Shown here one piece after another: positions 24,602 through 32,224 of a stretch of 64,000 nucleotides of DNA. The position numbers and the translations under genes were made by a program. Every line of letters starts with the position of its first letter. Position 1 is the stretch's first letter. The notes beneath the pieces were generated by a model. The model was not told the origin of the DNA and did no database searches. It saw only the letters and a program-made list of their open reading frames with translations. The stretch lies in assembly GCA_900129675.1 (NCBI GenBank), contig FSRD01000001.1, forward strand, positions 7,181,501 through 7,245,500, in the 5' to 3' direction. This DNA is from Bradyrhizobium erythrophlei. Its GTDB lineage: Bacteria; Pseudomonadota; Alphaproteobacteria; Rhizobiales; Xanthobacteraceae.

Positions 24602-25813
24602 ATGCTTCGCACAGGCTTGCTCGGAACGATCGCATTTGCGCTTTCGCTGACGGCTGCGCCCGCGCAAATGAATCATCAGCACGCCTCCGAAGCGGCGTGC
24701 GATGAGAGCGTGTTGCGTTGTGCCTCCAAGGTCACGCCGACCTTCGCTCCCGACGGAACGCTGTGGTTGGCCTGGATGGCCGGAGGCCAGGTCTCCGTCG
24801 CAAGCTCAAAGGACGGCGGTCACAGCTTTTCGGCACCGGTCCAGGCGACCAAGGAGCATCTCAATCTCGATTGGGGCCCCGATGCGCGTCCCAAGATTGT
24901 CGTCGATCGCAAAGGCGGAATAGCCCTGGCGTTCTCGGTCTTCAGGGACAAGGCCTTCAACGGCCAGGTGCTGACCACGCGGTCCACGGACGGTGGGAAG
25001 AGCTTCGATGCGTTGCGTCCGATCACGTCCAGCAATGAGAGCCAGCGCTTCGAAGCGCTCGGCCTCGATCCGGACGGATCGGTGTTTGCCGCCTGGCTCG
25101 ACAAGCGCAACCGCGTTCCAGCCGAACAGAGCGGCCAGAAGTACGATGGCGCCGGGCTTTTTTTCGCGTCGTCGAAAGATGGCGGTGCGACCTATTCCGA
25201 AGCGCGGTTGGCGTCGGATAACACCTGCGAGTGCTGCCGGCTCGGTCTGGCCTTCGCCGCGCCCGGCCACCCCGTCGTCGTGTTCAGGAACATCTTCGAC
25301 GGCGGCGTTCGGGATCACGCCATCGTAACGTTCGCCGATCCGGCGACGCCGGGCGAGGTTCGGCGCGTCAGCAAGGATGATTGGCAGATCGCCGCATGCC
25401 CTCACCATGGGCCCAGTCTGGCGATCTCGGCCACCGGGACCTATCACGTGACCTGGTACACCAATGGCAAGGCGCGGAAGGGGCTTTTCTATGACCGGTC
25501 GCAGGACGAAGGCCGGACCTTTTCCGATCCGATTCCGGTCGGGAGGGCTGATCGCAATCCCACGCGGCCATATATCCTGGCGGGCCCGCGCGGCATGACG
25601 ATGGTCTGGAAGGAGTTCGATGGCGAGAAAACCACGGTCAATCTGATGACCTCCCGTGATGACGGCCAAAGCTGGTCAAAGCCGACCGCGGTCGCCGCTA
25701 CGACGGACACTTCCGATCACCCGCTGCTGGTCAGCGATGGACAAAACACCTTCCTTTCCTGGATGACAAAGGCCGACGGGTATCGCATTCAGCCGATCGG
25801 AGACGGATCATGA
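24602..25813 (+). CDS. exported Asp-box beta-propeller with Cys/His motifs (sialidase-like fold)
   Basis: A 403-residue secreted protein. After the signal peptide (residues 1-22) it carries an MNHQH segment and then five Asp boxes (SKDGGHSF, STDGGKSF, SKDGGATY, SQDEGRTF, SRDDGQSW), the signature of sialidase/BNR propellers. It also has motifs foreign to sialidases: C33 and C40, CECC at residues 209-212 and CPHHG at 266-270. The copper context makes metal binding or thiol chemistry more likely than glycosidase activity. AGGGGA precedes ATG 24602; an alternative ATG at 24569 overlaps the receptor stop. Confidence 0.8.
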   Translation: MLRTGLLGTIAFALSLTAAPAQMNHQHASEAACDESVLRCASKVTPTFAPDGTLWLAWMAGGQVSVASSKDGGHSFSAPVQATKEHLNLDWGPDARPKIVVDRKGGIALAFSVFRDKAFNGQVLTTRSTDGGKSFDALRPITSSNESQRFEALGLDPDGSVFAAWLDKRNRVPAEQSGQKYDGAGLFFASSKDGGATYSEARLASDNTCECCRLGLAFAAPGHPVVVFRNIFDGGVRDHAIVTFADPATPGEVRRVSKDDWQIAACPHHGPSLAISATGTYHVTWYTNGKARKGLFYDRSQDEGRTFSDPIPVGRADRNPTRPYILAGPRGMTMVWKEFDGEKTTVNLMTSRDDGQSWSKPTAVAATTDTSDHPLLVSDGQNTFLSWMTKADGYRIQPIGDGS

Positions 25814-26310
25814 CGCGCCATCTGCTTGCCGGAGTATTCCTGGTCGGGCTTCTGCTGTCGGCTACGGCTTCGGAAGCGCCGCAGCAAATGAAGCCTTTCG
25901 TGCGCGGGAGCTGGCAGGACGTCCTGCGTTCGCACGCGGGCCGGCCGACGCTTGTGCATTTTTGGGGCGTGACCTGCGGTCCCTGCAAGGTCGAGCTGCC
26001 GCTGCTCGGGAAATTCATGACGGATCATGCCGGAATCGACGTGGTGACGATCAGTGCCGATCTCGTTCCGGATCTGCCCGGCGCCACCCGCTCGATGCTG
26101 GAGAAGGCCGGGCTCTGGCCGGCGGAGAACTGGACCTTCAGCGATGGCTTCGTCGAACGCTTGCGATTTGAGATCGACCCTGCCTGGCAGGGTGATATCC
26201 CTCGGACCATCCTGATCTCGCGCGACGGAACGATGACCACGATCGAAGGTTCGGCCGAAATGAAGGAACTCGAAAAATGGTCCGATCAGCAACTGGCCGT
26301 GAAGAGATGA
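25810..26310 (+). CDS. TlpA-like periplasmic thioredoxin
   Basis: A 166-residue exported thioredoxin-fold protein: signal peptide (1-21), active site C56-G-P-C59 in WGVTCGPCKVELP, and a cis-proline loop GDIPRTILIS. TlpA-type proteins keep copper-binding cysteines of cytochrome oxidase assembly factors reduced. Its start overlaps the propeller gene stop (ATGA), so the two are likely coupled; the propeller's CECC motif is an obvious candidate substrate. PcuD of the related B. japonicum operon is also a periplasmic protein, but I cannot claim orthology. Confidence 0.88.
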   Translation: MTRHLLAGVFLVGLLLSATASEAPQQMKPFVRGSWQDVLRSHAGRPTLVHFWGVTCGPCKVELPLLGKFMTDHAGIDVVTISADLVPDLPGATRSMLEKAGLWPAENWTFSDGFVERLRFEIDPAWQGDIPRTILISRDGTMTTIEGSAEMKELEKWSDQQLAVKR

Positions 26311-26384
26311 CCGACGAATAGTCCCGCGCTGACGTGTAATAGCGCTTCCGCCCGCGCTATGTTCCACAACTCGAAAGATATCAT

Positions 26385-26921
26385 ATGAATCGTCTTCTGT
26401 TATTCATCGCCGCAAATCTGCTCCTTGCTTCCGTCTCCGCCTCTGCACGCGCCGAGGAAATCAAGGCCGGCGATCTCGTCATCTCGCAAGCCTGGAGCCG
26501 CGCGACACCGAGCGGGGCGAAAGTCGCCGGCGGCTACCTCACCATCGAAAACAAGGGCTCCGCCCCGGATCGCCTGATCGGTGGCGCAGGTGACATCGCC
26601 GGCAAGGTCGAGGTCCACGAGATGGCCGTGAAAGACGGCGTGATGACGATGCGGCCACTCGACAACGGGCTGGTCATCGAGCCCGGCAAAACGGTCAAGC
26701 TCGCGCCGGGCGGATATCATCTGATGATGTTCGACCTGAAGGGCCCATTGAAACAGGGCGACAAGGTGCCGGTCACGCTTGAGTTCGAAAAAGCCGGCAA
26801 GGTGCCGCTGGCGCTCGACGTCCAGGGTGTCGGCGCGCCGGCGCCCGCTGGCGCCGATGGGGCAGGCGGTCACATGGAGATGAAGAATATGCCGGATCAT
26901 CCCGGCATGAAGATGCGATGA
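26385..26921 (+). CDS. PCuAC-family periplasmic copper chaperone
   Basis: A 178-residue PcuC-like protein that delivers Cu(I) for the CuA and CuB sites of cytochrome oxidases. The signal peptide ends near residue 23. The Cu(I) ligands of the H(M)X10MX21HXM type are visible as H78/M80, M89 and H112/M114 (YHLMMFDL). A second His/Met-rich tail (GGHMEMKNMPDHPGMKM) follows, as in many PCuAC proteins, and may bind Cu(II). There is a 74-base gap before it; its stop overlaps the next start (ATGA). Confidence 0.94.
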   Translation: MNRLLLFIAANLLLASVSASARAEEIKAGDLVISQAWSRATPSGAKVAGGYLTIENKGSAPDRLIGGAGDIAGKVEVHEMAVKDGVMTMRPLDNGLVIEPGKTVKLAPGGYHLMMFDLKGPLKQGDKVPVTLEFEKAGKVPLALDVQGVGAPAPAGADGAGGHMEMKNMPDHPGMKMR

Positions 26922-27358
26922 CGATGGCGATGGCGCACCGGCAGTCTCGTGGTCCATTGTCGCGGCTCGCGTTAGGCATCCTCTGCCTTGGTTGGTCGTC
27001 GTGCTTGACGGCAGGACCTTCGGCCGCTGCCGGCAACGACGATTTCTTCACGCATCTCCACACCGAGAAAGCGATGGCCAATGTCACGGTTTCGCCGGGA
27101 CGCGCCGGGCCGGTGGACATCACGATCCAGCTTGAGACGATCGAAGAGAGCCCGCTGACGGCCAAGGCCGTGTCGGTGACGCTTTCCGATGCGAAAGCCG
27201 GAAAGCGGCTGCAGGCGGTTCAGGCCGAACATAGCTCCGACGACAGCTGGCACGTGCGAATTCCCGATCTGGCGGCCGGGCGCTGGATGCTCGGCCTTGG
27301 CATTTCGATCGCCGATAGCGACACGTTCAGCGTGGAATCGCCGATCCTGATCAAATGA
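26918..27358 (+). CDS. YtkA/FixH-like periplasmic protein
   Basis: A 146-residue exported protein with an N-terminal signal (residues about 13-38) and a beta-rich domain (ANVTVSPGRAGPVDITIQLE ... SWHVRIPDLAAGRWMLGLGI) resembling the small C-terminal domain of YcnJ/CopCD-type copper importers. It therefore looks like the third part of a transporter whose CopC and CopD domains are encoded at 20286-21618. It is the last gene of the copper locus and is followed by a terminator. Confidence 0.7.
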   Translation: MTMAMAHRQSRGPLSRLALGILCLGWSSCLTAGPSAAAGNDDFFTHLHTEKAMANVTVSPGRAGPVDITIQLETIEESPLTAKAVSVTLSDAKAGKRLQAVQAEHSSDDSWHVRIPDLAAGRWMLGLGISIADSDTFSVESPILIK

Positions 27359-27453
27359 ACGTATGCGCCATCAAGGCGCGGATTCCGGCACGGGATCGCG
27401 CCCTCGGATGGATTTTGCCCCGTCACAATCTTTGGGCCGAAATGGCCGGAAAT

Positions 27454-27474
27454 CCGCATTTCCTGCGGCTTTTT
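27454..27474 (+). terminator. intrinsic terminator of the copper locus
   Basis: A 5-bp stem CCGCA/TGCGG (27454-27458, 27464-27468) with a 5-base loop is followed by CTTTTTC. It lies about 95 bases after the last copper gene and separates it from proS. Confidence 0.65.
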
Positions 27475-27560
27475 CACACTCCCCGGCCTTGTGTTTTCGT
27501 ACCCGATCCGGTTTCACTGCAGCCCTCTCGTGTCCCCGCTGATTCCCCCGAGTTTGACCC

Positions 27561-28880
27561 ATGCGACTGTCGCGTTTTTTCCTGCCGATCCTGAAAGAGA
27601 ATCCGAAAGAGGCGGAGATCGTCTCGCATCGGCTGATGCTGCGCGCGGGCATGATGCGGCAGGAGGCGGCCGGCATCTATGCCTGGCTGCCGCTGGGGTT
27701 TCGGGTGCTGAAGAAGATCGAGCAGATCGTCCGCGAGGAACAGGACCGCGCAGGGGCCCTGGAACTGTTGATGCCGACGCTGCAGCTCGCCGATCTCTGG
27801 CGCGAAAGCGGGCGCTACGACGCCTACGGGCCGGAGATGCTGCGCATCAGCGATCGCCACAAGCGCGAATTGCTGTACGGGCCGACCAATGAGGAAATGA
27901 TCACCGAGATTTTTCGCGCCTACGTCAAATCCTACAAGAGCCTGCCGCTCAATCTCTACCACATCCAGTGGAAGTTCCGCGACGAGCAGCGTCCGCGCTT
28001 CGGCGTGATGCGCGGCCGCGAATTCCTGATGAAGGACGCCTATTCCTTCGACATCGACGAGGCGGCCGCGCGCCGTTCCTACAACAGGATGTTCGTCGCT
28101 TATCTGCGCACCTTTGCGCGGATGGGGCTGAAGGCGATCCCGATGCGCGCGGAAACCGGCCCCATCGGCGGCGATCTCAGCCACGAATTCATCGTGCTCG
28201 CCGAAACCGGCGAGTCCGGCGTCTTTTGCGACAGCGACGTGCTCAATCTGCCGATCCCCGGCGACGATGTCGATTACGACGGCGATCTCACCGGCATCAT
28301 CAAGCAATGGACCTCGGTCTATGCCGCAACCGAAGACGTCCATGATGCCGCGCGCTTCGAGCGCGAGGTGCCCGCCGACAAGAAGGTGCACACCCGCGGC
28401 ATCGAGGTCGGCCAGATCTTCTATTTCGGCACCAAATATTCGGACACCATGAAGGCGCTGGTGGCCGGCCCCGACGGCGCGGACGTGCCGATCCATGGCG
28501 GCTCCTACGGCGTCGGCGTGTCGCGGCTGGTCGGCGCCATCATCGAGGCCTGCCATGACGATGCCGGCATCAAATGGCCGGAAGCGGTTGCCCCCTTCAG
28601 GGCCGTGATCCTGAACCTGAAGCAGGGCGACGCGGCCGTCGATGCGGCCTGCGAGAAGCTCTATCGCGAATTGTCGGCAAAGGGCGTCGATGTGCTCTAT
28701 GACGACACCGACCAGCGCGCCGGCGCGAAATTCGCGGCCGCCGACCTGATCGGTATCCCCTGGCAGATACTGGTCGGCCCCAAGGGCCTCGCCGAGGGCA
28801 AGCTCGAGATCAAGCGGCGCAGCGACGGATCGCGCGAGAATCTCAGCCCGGCCGAAGTGGTCGCGCGGATAGCAGGATAA
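27561..28880 (+). CDS. proS: proline--tRNA ligase, short type
   Basis: A 439-residue class II aminoacyl-tRNA synthetase that charges tRNA-Pro. It has the start MRLSRFFLPILKENP typical of alphaproteobacterial ProS, the motif 2 region KFRDEQRPRFGVMRGREFLMKD, and a C-terminal anticodon-binding domain (VLYDDTDQRAGAKFAAADLIG). It lacks the ~180-residue editing insertion of E. coli ProS, as is usual in this class, so mischarged Ala-tRNA-Pro would need a separate editing protein. Confidence 0.97.
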   Translation: MRLSRFFLPILKENPKEAEIVSHRLMLRAGMMRQEAAGIYAWLPLGFRVLKKIEQIVREEQDRAGALELLMPTLQLADLWRESGRYDAYGPEMLRISDRHKRELLYGPTNEEMITEIFRAYVKSYKSLPLNLYHIQWKFRDEQRPRFGVMRGREFLMKDAYSFDIDEAAARRSYNRMFVAYLRTFARMGLKAIPMRAETGPIGGDLSHEFIVLAETGESGVFCDSDVLNLPIPGDDVDYDGDLTGIIKQWTSVYAATEDVHDAARFEREVPADKKVHTRGIEVGQIFYFGTKYSDTMKALVAGPDGADVPIHGGSYGVGVSRLVGAIIEACHDDAGIKWPEAVAPFRAVILNLKQGDAAVDAACEKLYRELSAKGVDVLYDDTDQRAGAKFAAADLIGIPWQILVGPKGLAEGKLEIKRRSDGSRENLSPAEVVARIAG

Positions 28881-28952
28881 AGATTATCCACCGGACGCGT
28901 TGAAGTCAGGCATTCCGGCCACATTTGGCCCGAATCATGGGATTATCGAAAG

Positions 28953-30233
28953 ATGGATGAAACCATGAACGAGACAGTCCGAACCCCGCCTTTTGCGCCA
29001 TTCGAGTGGCTGCTGTCCGGACGCTATTTGCGGGCACGTCGCAAGGAAGGTTTCATTTCCGTCATCGCCGGCTTTTCCTTTCTCGGCATCATGCTCGGCG
29101 TCGCCACGCTGATCATCGTGATGGCCGTCATGAACGGCTTCCGCAAGGAACTGCTGGACAAGATCCTCGGCCTCAACGGGCATTTGCTGGTGCAGCCGCT
29201 GGAATCGCCGCTGACAGACTGGAAGGACGTCGCCGAGCGGATCAGCCAGGTCTCCGGTATCCGGCTTGCCGCGCCCGTGGTGGATGGCCAGGCGCTGGCG
29301 TCCTCGGCCTTCAATGCATCCGGCGTGCTGGTCCGTGGCATGCGCGCCGACGATCTCAATAATCTCACCTCGATCGCCTCGAATATCAAACAGGGCACGC
29401 TTGAGGGATTCGACGAAGGGCAGGGCGTCGCGATCGGCCGCCGGCTCGCCGATCAATTGTCGCTGCATGCCGGCGACAGCATCACGCTGGTCGCGCCGCG
29501 CGGCGCGGTCACGCCGATGGGCACGACGCCCCGCATCAAGCCCTACAAGATCACGGCCGTGTTCGAGATCGGCATGTCGGAATACGATGCGGGCTTCGTG
29601 TTCATGCCGCTGGCGGAGTCGCAGGCCTATTTCAACCGCAAGGACGACGTCACCGCGATCGAGGTGTTCACCGCCGATCCCGACAAGATCGACACCTACC
29701 GCAAGACGGTGACGGAGGCTGCCGGGCGGCCGGTGTTCCTGGTCGACTGGCGGCAGCGCAACTCGACCTTCTTCAATGCGCTTCAGGTCGAGCGCAACGT
29801 GATGTTCCTGATCCTGACCATGATCGTGCTGGTCGCGGCACTGAACATCGTCTCCGGCCTGATCATGCTGGTGAAGGACAAGGGCCAGGACATCGCGATC
29901 CTGCGCACCATGGGCGCCTCGCAGGGCTCGATAATGCGGATTTTCCTGATCACGGGAGCCGCGATCGGCGTGGTCGGGACCTTTGTCGGCTTCCTGGTCG
30001 GAATGTTGATCTGCCTGAACATCGAATCGATCCGGCAATTTCTGTCCTGGGCCACCAACACGCCCTTGTTCGATCCCACGCTGTATTTTCTGTCGCGCCT
30101 GCCGGCCGAGATCGATTTTGGCGAGACCTCGGCGGTCGTGATCATGGCGCTGACGCTGTCGTTCCTGGCGACGCTTTATCCAGCCTGGCGCGCCGCGCGC
30201 CTCGATCCCGTCGACGCGCTGCGGTACGAGTGA
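28953..30233 (+). CDS. lolC: lipoprotein-releasing ABC transporter permease
   Basis: A 426-residue LolC/LolE-type permease that extracts outer-membrane lipoproteins from the inner membrane. One N-terminal helix (GFISVIAGFSFLGIMLGVATLIIVMAVMN) is followed by a large periplasmic domain and an FtsX-type C-terminal unit of three helices. Only one permease gene is present, so it presumably works as a homodimer with LolD. GTG/ATG alternatives are possible near the start; ATG 28953 and 28965 are both in frame. Confidence 0.94.
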   Translation: MDETMNETVRTPPFAPFEWLLSGRYLRARRKEGFISVIAGFSFLGIMLGVATLIIVMAVMNGFRKELLDKILGLNGHLLVQPLESPLTDWKDVAERISQVSGIRLAAPVVDGQALASSAFNASGVLVRGMRADDLNNLTSIASNIKQGTLEGFDEGQGVAIGRRLADQLSLHAGDSITLVAPRGAVTPMGTTPRIKPYKITAVFEIGMSEYDAGFVFMPLAESQAYFNRKDDVTAIEVFTADPDKIDTYRKTVTEAAGRPVFLVDWRQRNSTFFNALQVERNVMFLILTMIVLVAALNIVSGLIMLVKDKGQDIAILRTMGASQGSIMRIFLITGAAIGVVGTFVGFLVGMLICLNIESIRQFLSWATNTPLFDPTLYFLSRLPAEIDFGETSAVVIMALTLSFLATLYPAWRAARLDPVDALRYE

Positions 30234-30240
30234 GGACGAG

Positions 30241-30939
30241 ATGGCCGAGGGGGCAGAAGATGTACCGGTTATTTATCTTCACGAGATAAAACGCCAGTAC
30301 AGGCAAGGCGAGGCGACGCTGACCATTCTCAACGGCGCCAAGCTGGCGCTGTGGGCGGGGCAATCGGTGGCGCTGGTGGCGCCGTCGGGTTCGGGCAAAT
30401 CGACGTTGCTGCATATCGCCGGCTTGCTCGAAGGCCCCGACGACGGCGAGGTCTATGTCGCGGGGACACCGACCTCGCAATTGTCGGATACCGAACGCAC
30501 GCTGATCCGCCGTACCGATATCGGCTTCGTCTATCAGCAGCACCGGCTGCTGCCGGAATTTACCGCGCTCGAAAACGTCATGCTGCCGCAGATGATCCGC
30601 GGCCTCAAACGCGCCGAGACCATCAAGCGCTCCACTGAAATCCTGTCCTATCTCGGTTTGAGCGACCGCATCACCCACCGGCCGGCCGAATTGTCCGGCG
30701 GCGAACAGCAGCGCGTCGCGATCGCGCGCGCGGTGGCCAACGCGCCGCGCGCGCTATTGGCGGACGAGCCGACCGGAAACCTCGATCCGCACACCGCCGA
30801 TCACGTGTTCAATGCATTGATGCAACTGGTGAAGGCGACGCGGGTCGCGATGTTGATCGCGACCCACAATATGGAACTCGCCGGCCGGATGGACCGCCGG
30901 GTGTCGCTGGTCGACGGCCAGGTCGTCGAGCTGGAATAA
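30241..30939 (+). CDS. lolD: lipoprotein-releasing ABC transporter ATP-binding protein
   Basis: A 232-residue ABC ATPase. Walker A is APSGSGKST (residues 47-55), the signature LSGGEQQRVA begins at 151, and Walker B is ALLADEPTGNLD (171-182) with catalytic E176. It begins 7 bases after the permease. The last 12 codons and the palindromic repeat behind them are repeated as a relic at 31388-31498. Confidence 0.96.
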   Translation: MAEGAEDVPVIYLHEIKRQYRQGEATLTILNGAKLALWAGQSVALVAPSGSGKSTLLHIAGLLEGPDDGEVYVAGTPTSQLSDTERTLIRRTDIGFVYQQHRLLPEFTALENVMLPQMIRGLKRAETIKRSTEILSYLGLSDRITHRPAELSGGEQQRVAIARAVANAPRALLADEPTGNLDPHTADHVFNALMQLVKATRVAMLIATHNMELAGRMDRRVSLVDGQVVELE

Positions 30940-30940
30940 A

Positions 30941-31009
30941 GCGTTTTCACGCGAAAGCTTGCCCCGGACTAGATCCGGGGTGGATACCGGTTCGCATAAA
31001 AGAATACGC
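30941..31009. repeat. GCGTTTTC palindromic element, copy A
   Basis: Begins GCGTTTTC and ends GAATACGC, which pair imperfectly; an inner 7-bp hairpin CCCCGGA/TCCGGGG (30962-30968, 30974-30980) and the core GGATACCGGTTCGC are present. The same design recurs at 31431, 41261 and 55423. It lies directly after lolD and before the convergent DUF3551 gene and could also act as a transcription barrier. Confidence 0.75.
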
Positions 31010-31022
31010 GTCAAAACGAGAA

Positions 31023-31274
31023 TCAATAAGCGCGATGCCGCCGGCGCGCGGGATCCACCGCACTTGCAAAATAGGGATTAGGCAGGCACTCCGCGCCACG
31101 GCCGGCCGCCGTGCCTTTGCATTGCGCGATGGTCGAGTAACGGCAATCGAAATAGGTCGGGTCGCCAAACACCCGCATGCAAACCGGATAGCTCGGGTCG
31201 TAGGTTTGGGCCTGCGCCGGTTGGGCGATCGACACCGCGCCAACTGCCAACATCGCCATAGTCAGAACGCGCAT
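31023..31274 (-). CDS. DUF3551 family secreted small protein, copy 1
   Basis: An 83-residue precursor with a signal peptide (MRVLTMAMLAVGAVSIAQPAQAQ) and a mature part of about 60 residues with four cysteines (PVCMRVF, FDCRYS, QCKGTA, ECLPNPYF) and a basic end. This is the DUF3551 family, typical of Bradyrhizobiaceae, function unknown. ATG 31274 follows AGGAGG by 4-6 bases and overlaps the stop of a relic gene (31274-31384). Closest relative in the cluster is copy 2. Confidence 0.85.
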   Translation of the reverse strand: MRVLTMAMLAVGAVSIAQPAQAQTYDPSYPVCMRVFGDPTYFDCRYSTIAQCKGTAAGRGAECLPNPYFASAVDPARRRHRAY

Positions 31275-31384
31275 CAATACCTCCTGCGGGGCATCCGACC
31301 GCGATCGGCCGGCATTTCGGCCTTGGCAATGAAATAGGAGGTTTCGGCGCGCGTGGCTACCCGTGCCGAAGCACGCGCCTGGTG
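31274..31384 (-). pseudogene. 3' fragment of a DUF3551 gene
   Basis: Translating the minus strand ahead of copy 1 gives a stop-terminated stretch (HQARASARVATRAETSYF ... GRMPRRRY) that matches the C-terminus of copy 3 (QASAAGRVATCAENPYF ... SRMSRRRY) nearly residue for residue, including the TGATG overlap with the following gene. It has lost its 5' half, including the signal peptide and cysteines, at about 31384, where lolD-derived sequence begins. Confidence 0.8.
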
Positions 31385-31387
31385 CGG

Positions 31388-31426
31388 CTTGTGTCGTTGG
31401 CCGATGGCCAGGCCGTCGAGCCGGCG
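31388..31426 (+). pseudogene. relic of the lolD 3' end
   Basis: Bases 31391-31426 align without gaps to the last 12 codons before the lolD stop (30901-30936), 29 of 36 identical, with most differences being transitions. Translation gives VSLADGQAVEPA against VSLVDGQVVELE. The stop codon is lost. Copy B of the palindromic repeat follows at the same distance as copy A follows lolD. Confidence 0.8.
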
Positions 31427-31430
31427 TCGA

Positions 31431-31498
31431 GCGTTTCCAGGCGAAAAGCTGCCGCGACTTGATCCGGAGTGGTTGCTGGTTCGCGCTTGGAAAATGCG
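31431..31498. repeat. GCGTTTTC palindromic element, copy B
   Basis: GCGTTTCC at 31431-31438 and GGAAAATGC at the far end form the outer arms; the core GGTTGCTGGTTCGCG corresponds to copy A. It is placed exactly 490 bases after copy A as part of the duplicated segment. Confidence 0.7.
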
Positions 31499-31566
31499 TC
31501 AAACCAAGAATCCAGAGCACCGTTCTCATTCAATATTCTATTCTTGCAGGACCGGTGCTCCGGCGC

Positions 31567-31812
31567 TCAATAAGCGCGGTGCCGCCGGTAGCGCGCGGGG
31601 ACTTCCGCGTTCGCGACATAGGGGTTGAGCACGCATTGTGCTGAACGGCCCGATGCGGTTATGGCGCACTGCTCCATCGACGTATAGCGGCATTCGTAAT
31701 AGGTGGCCGGTCCGTACACGTGCAGGCAGACCGGATAGCCCGGGGAATAGGTTTGGGCCGCTGCCGGGCCAGCGGCTGCGATCGCCAGAACGACCAAAAC
31801 CGATGCGCGCAT
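31567..31812 (-). CDS. DUF3551 family secreted small protein, copy 2
   Basis: An 81-residue precursor with signal peptide (MRASVLVVLAIAAAGPAAAQ) and the same four-cysteine pattern as copy 1 (PVCLHVYG, YECRYTS, QCAITAS, QCVLNPY), ending YRRHRAY. Copies 1 and 2 are each other's nearest relatives, and the DNA around them is homologous as well. Its ATG overlaps the stop of copy 3 by one base (TGATG), so the pair is likely translated together. Confidence 0.85.
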   Translation of the reverse strand: MRASVLVVLAIAAAGPAAAQTYSPGYPVCLHVYGPATYYECRYTSMEQCAITASGRSAQCVLNPYVANAEVPARYRRHRAY

Positions 31813-32072
31813 CAGTACCTCCTGCGGGACATGCGGCTGCGGTCGGCGGCCATTTCCGCCTTGGCGCTGAAATAGGGGTTTTCCGCGCAGGTTGCGACCC
31901 GCCCCGCAGCACTTGCCTGGCACTGCTGGTAGCTTGTGAAACTGCAATCGCCGAGACCCGAGCCGAAGTCGCACCCCCTGATGCAGTAGGGAAAATCGCG
32001 CGCCGATGCCGGCATCGCAACCGTTGCAGACGCGGCACAGCCCACCATCAGCGCCAGTAATGCCGTTCGCAT
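31812..32072 (-). CDS. DUF3551 family secreted small protein, copy 3
   Basis: An 86-residue precursor: signal peptide (MRTALLALMVGCAASATVAMPASA), then DFPYCIRGCDFGSGLGDC, SYQQCQASAAGR and CAENPYFSAKAEM, the conserved end of the family. It has five cysteines in the mature part instead of four. An upstream in-frame ATG at 32108 would precede the signal peptide and is unlikely. First gene of a two-gene unit with copy 2. Confidence 0.85.
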   Translation of the reverse strand: MRTALLALMVGCAASATVAMPASARDFPYCIRGCDFGSGLGDCSFTSYQQCQASAAGRVATCAENPYFSAKAEMAADRSRMSRRRY

Positions 32073-32224
32073 GACGTCCTCCGTGTCCGACTTTGACGGG
32101 AATTTCAACCGTCAACAGACAACCCATGCGAGGGCTGCGTCAAATCACGTTCACGCGCTGAACGCTTGGGAGCGCGCAAATGGTCGGCCTCGCCGTCGCC
32201 GATCCTCAATGCGCCGTACCCGGT

